From assembly GCF_001875665.1 (NCBI RefSeq), contig NZ_MLAL01000016.1, positions 124,001 through 188,000 on the forward strand: a DNA stretch of 64,000 nucleotides, written 5' to 3'. Below are positions 62,125-64,000 of this stretch, piece after piece. The notes beneath the pieces were generated by a model. That model saw only the letters and a list, made by a program, of their open reading frames with translations, did no database searches and was not told the DNA's origin. The stretch is from Corynebacterium sp. NML130628. Its GTDB lineage: Bacteria; Actinomycetota; Actinomycetes; Mycobacteriales; Mycobacteriaceae. Position 1 is the first letter of the stretch. Every line of letters begins with the position of its first letter. Position numbers and translations under genes: made by a program.

Positions 62125-64000
62125 TTGAGCAGTTTTAAGCCGAGAAACTCGTACGAAATCCACGTTGATGAAGAATATGGGGTTACTGAAGCAGTAGCCT
62201 CGCTGGATAACGGTGATTTCGGTTCTCGCACGATTCGTTTTGAGACGGGCCAGTTGGCACGCCAGGCAGATGGGTCGGTGACGACCTATTTGGATGATGA
62301 CACCATGATGCTTGCGACGACGACGGCGTCGAATAACCCCCGCGAAGGCTTTGACTTCTTCCCTCTGACAGTCGATGTCGAGGAGCGGATGTACGCTGCG
62401 GGCCGTATCCCGGGTTCGTTCTTCCGCCGCGAAGGTCGCCCGTCTAGCGAGGCGATCCTTGCTTGCCGTCTTATTGACCGCCCACTGCGTCCGACGTTCG
62501 TTAAGGGTTTGCGCAACGAGGTCCAGGTTGTGATCACGGTTCTGTCGATCGCCCCGCAGGAGTATTACGACGTCGTTGCAATCAACGGCGCTTCTGCTGC
62601 GACGCAACTGTCCGGCCTGCCGGTGTCCGGTCCGGTCGGCGGTGTGCGTATGGCGCTGATCGCCGATGATAAGCACCCAGAGGGCCAGTGGGTCGCGTTC
62701 CCGAACCACGAGCAGCATCAGCGTGCCATCTTTGAGATGGTCGTTGCTGGTCGCATCGTCGAGCGCAAGCGCGGGCGTAAGACGGAGTCGGACGTCGCCA
62801 TCATGATGGTTGAGGCGGGCGCGGGAGCGAACGTCGTTAAGCTGATCGCCGACGGCGCACCAGCACCTACCGAGGCAACTGTCGCTGAAGGGCTTGAGGC
62901 TGCCAAGCCGTACGTCAAGACGTTGTGCGAGGCGCAGCGTGACCTTGCTGCGCAGTTCGACAAGGAACGCAAGGAATTTCCGCTGTTCCCGCCGTACACC
63001 GATGAGGTGTTTGAGGCGGTTGAGAAGAAGGCGTCGAAGAAGCTGGCTTCTTTCCTTACTATCGCGGGTAAGCAGGAGCGCGAAGAGAAGATCAATGCGT
63101 ACATTGAGGACATCGAAGAAGACGTACTTGATCGCCTCGACGTTGATGAGGATGACGACGATGTAGCGGCAGTGGTGAAGGAGATCCGCTCTGCGTACAA
63201 CGCATTGCAGAAGGAGATCGTCCGGAAGAAGATTCTGAAAGACGGCTACCGTATTGACGGTCGTAGCGTCACTGCGATCCGTGACCTCGGCGTGGAAGTC
63301 GAGCTCGTTCCACGTGCTCACGGCTCCGCGCTGTTCGAGCGTGGTGAGACGCAGATCCTGGGTGTCACAACGCTTGACATGCTCAAGATGGAGCAGCCGA
63401 TTGATTCCCTGAGCCCAGAGACTTCGAAGCGATACATCCACCATTACAACTTCCCGCCGTACTCGACCGGTGAGACGGGCCGCGTCGGCTCCCCGAAGCG
63501 CCGTGAGATTGGCCACGGTGCGCTGGCGGAGCGCGCACTGCTGCCAGTCATCCCTTCCCGGGAGGACTTCCCGTACACCATTCGGCAGGTCTCTGAGGCG
63601 CTGAGCTCCAATGGCTCGACGTCGATGGGGTCTGTGTGCGCATCGACGTTGTCGCTGTACAACGCCGGTGTTCCGCTGGCTGCTCCTGTAGCCGGTATCG
63701 CGATGGGCCTTGTGTCCGGCGATGTCGATGGCGAGACGAAGTACGTCGCTCTAACGGATATCCTCGGTGCCGAGGACGCGTTCGGCGACATGGACTTCAA
63801 GGTTGCAGGCACTCGCGAGTTTATTACCGCGCTGCAACTTGACACCAAGCTTGACGGCATTCCATCTGATGTGCTCGCTTCTGCGCTGAAGCAAGCACAC
63901 GATGCACGCGAGACCATCCTGGATACGATGGCAGAGGTAATCGATTCCCCGGATGACATGAGCTCATTGGCGCCGAAGATCACCACGGTCAAGGTGCCTG
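62125..64000 (+). CDS. pnp: Polynucleotide phosphorylase (5' part)
   Basis: The frame runs off the window; 625 residues are visible. PNPase is a 3'-5' phosphorolytic exoribonuclease and the core of RNA decay complexes. The two RNase PH-like domains are present: the first with [20 protein letters not shown] and the second with [12 protein letters not shown], plus the [10 protein letters not shown] block and the linker helical domain between. The C-terminal KH and S1 domains lie beyond the end. The start is a TTG at 62125 with strong AAGGAGAGGG at 62110-62119; no ATG or GTG in frame fits better. Confidence 0.94.
   Translation, partial: MSSFKPRNSYEIHVDEEYGVTEAVASLDNGDFGSRTIRFETGQLARQADGSVTTYLDDDTMMLATTTASNNPREGFDFFPLTVDVEERMYAAGRIPGSFFRREGRPSSEAILACRLIDRPLRPTFVKGLRNEVQVVITVLSIAPQEYYDVVAINGASAATQLSGLPVSGPVGGVRMALIADDKHPEGQWVAFPNHEQHQRAIFEMVVAGRIVERKRGRKTESDVAIMMVEAGAGANVVKLIADGAPAPTEATVAEGLEAAKPYVKTLCEAQRDLAAQFDKERKEFPLFPPYTDEVFEAVEKKASKKLASFLTIAGKQEREEKINAYIEDIEEDVLDRLDVDEDDDDVAAVVKEIRSAYNALQKEIVRKKILKDGYRIDGRSVTAIRDLGVEVELVPRAHGSALFERGETQILGVTTLDMLKMEQPIDSLSPETSKRYIHHYNFPPYSTGETGRVGSPKRREIGHGALAERALLPVIPSREDFPYTIRQVSEALSSNGSTSMGSVCASTLSLYNAGVPLAAPVAGIAMGLVSGDVDGETKYVALTDILGAEDAFGDMDFKVAGTREFITALQLDTKLDGIPSDVLASALKQAHDARETILDTMAEVIDSPDDMSSLAPKITTVKVP

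Noticed and set aside
1..64000. tRNA genes, CRISPR arrays, insertion sequences, prophage or attachment sites
   Set aside because: No tRNA cloverleaf, regular repeat-spacer pattern, transposase, integrase other than XerC, or direct-repeat boundary was seen.

Overview
The window is a contiguous piece of a high-GC actinobacterial chromosome, most likely a Corynebacterium. The pointers are mycothione reductase, actinobacterial families (DUF2469, DUF2631), a PptT-type phosphopantetheinyl transferase, a map/ispG/dxr/site-2-protease cluster of mycobacterial type, and frequent leaderless starts. From memory, the gene order from acyP-smc to rpsO-pnp is largely collinear with the Rv2922A-to-Rv2783c interval of Mycobacterium tuberculosis, so most of the window is conserved housekeeping backbone. 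I see no rRNA, tRNA, CRISPR array, insertion sequence or prophage.

Layout. 1-8.4 kb: end of an amino-acid/cation symporter, acyP, smc, a small exported META-like protein on the minus strand, then ftsY and ffh (co-translational targeting). 8.5-10.6 kb: a minus-strand acyltransferase-SGNH membrane protein. 11-22 kb: rpsP, rimM, trmD (with an unexplained C-terminal extension), tex, rplS, lepB, rnhB, DUF2469, yraN, comM, dprA, xerC (translation, secretion, DNA uptake/processing, chromosome resolution). 22-29.5 kb: an M23 peptidase, rpsB-tsf, pyrH, a short amidase on the opposite strand, frr, cdsA, rlmN. 29.5-37.8 kb: a DUF2631 protein, dxr, site-2 protease, ispG, penicillin-binding lipoprotein, map, then a tandem pair of related small exported proteins of unknown function. 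38-46.7 kb: mycothione reductase with an alpha/beta hydrolase, mqo, SelO, an RsmC-like methyltransferase preceded by a possible 18-codon leader ORF, then yaaA, a DUF1648 membrane protein and an exported thermonuclease. 46.7-64 kb: proS, a ferritin-like lipoprotein, rimP-nusA-ylxR-infB, rbfA-nrnA-dinF, a metallophosphoesterase overlapping pptT (the PptH/PptT pair), truB, ribF, a nucleoside hydrolase, rpsO and the 5' part of pnp.

The strongest sequence-level pattern not explained by gene content is promoter placement. For about a dozen genes (smc, ftsY, rimM, tex, lepB, xerC, dxr, map, yaaA, proS, ribF, a lipoprotein) a TANNNT-like -10 hexamer ends exactly 8 positions before the first base of the start codon, and for several more 7 or 9 before. 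That predicts leaderless mRNAs and was used to choose starts. The best candidate for something undescribed is the tandem exported pair at 36864-37767; the TrmD extension and the small leader ORF at 43599 are next. Most of the rest is ordinary conserved chromosome.
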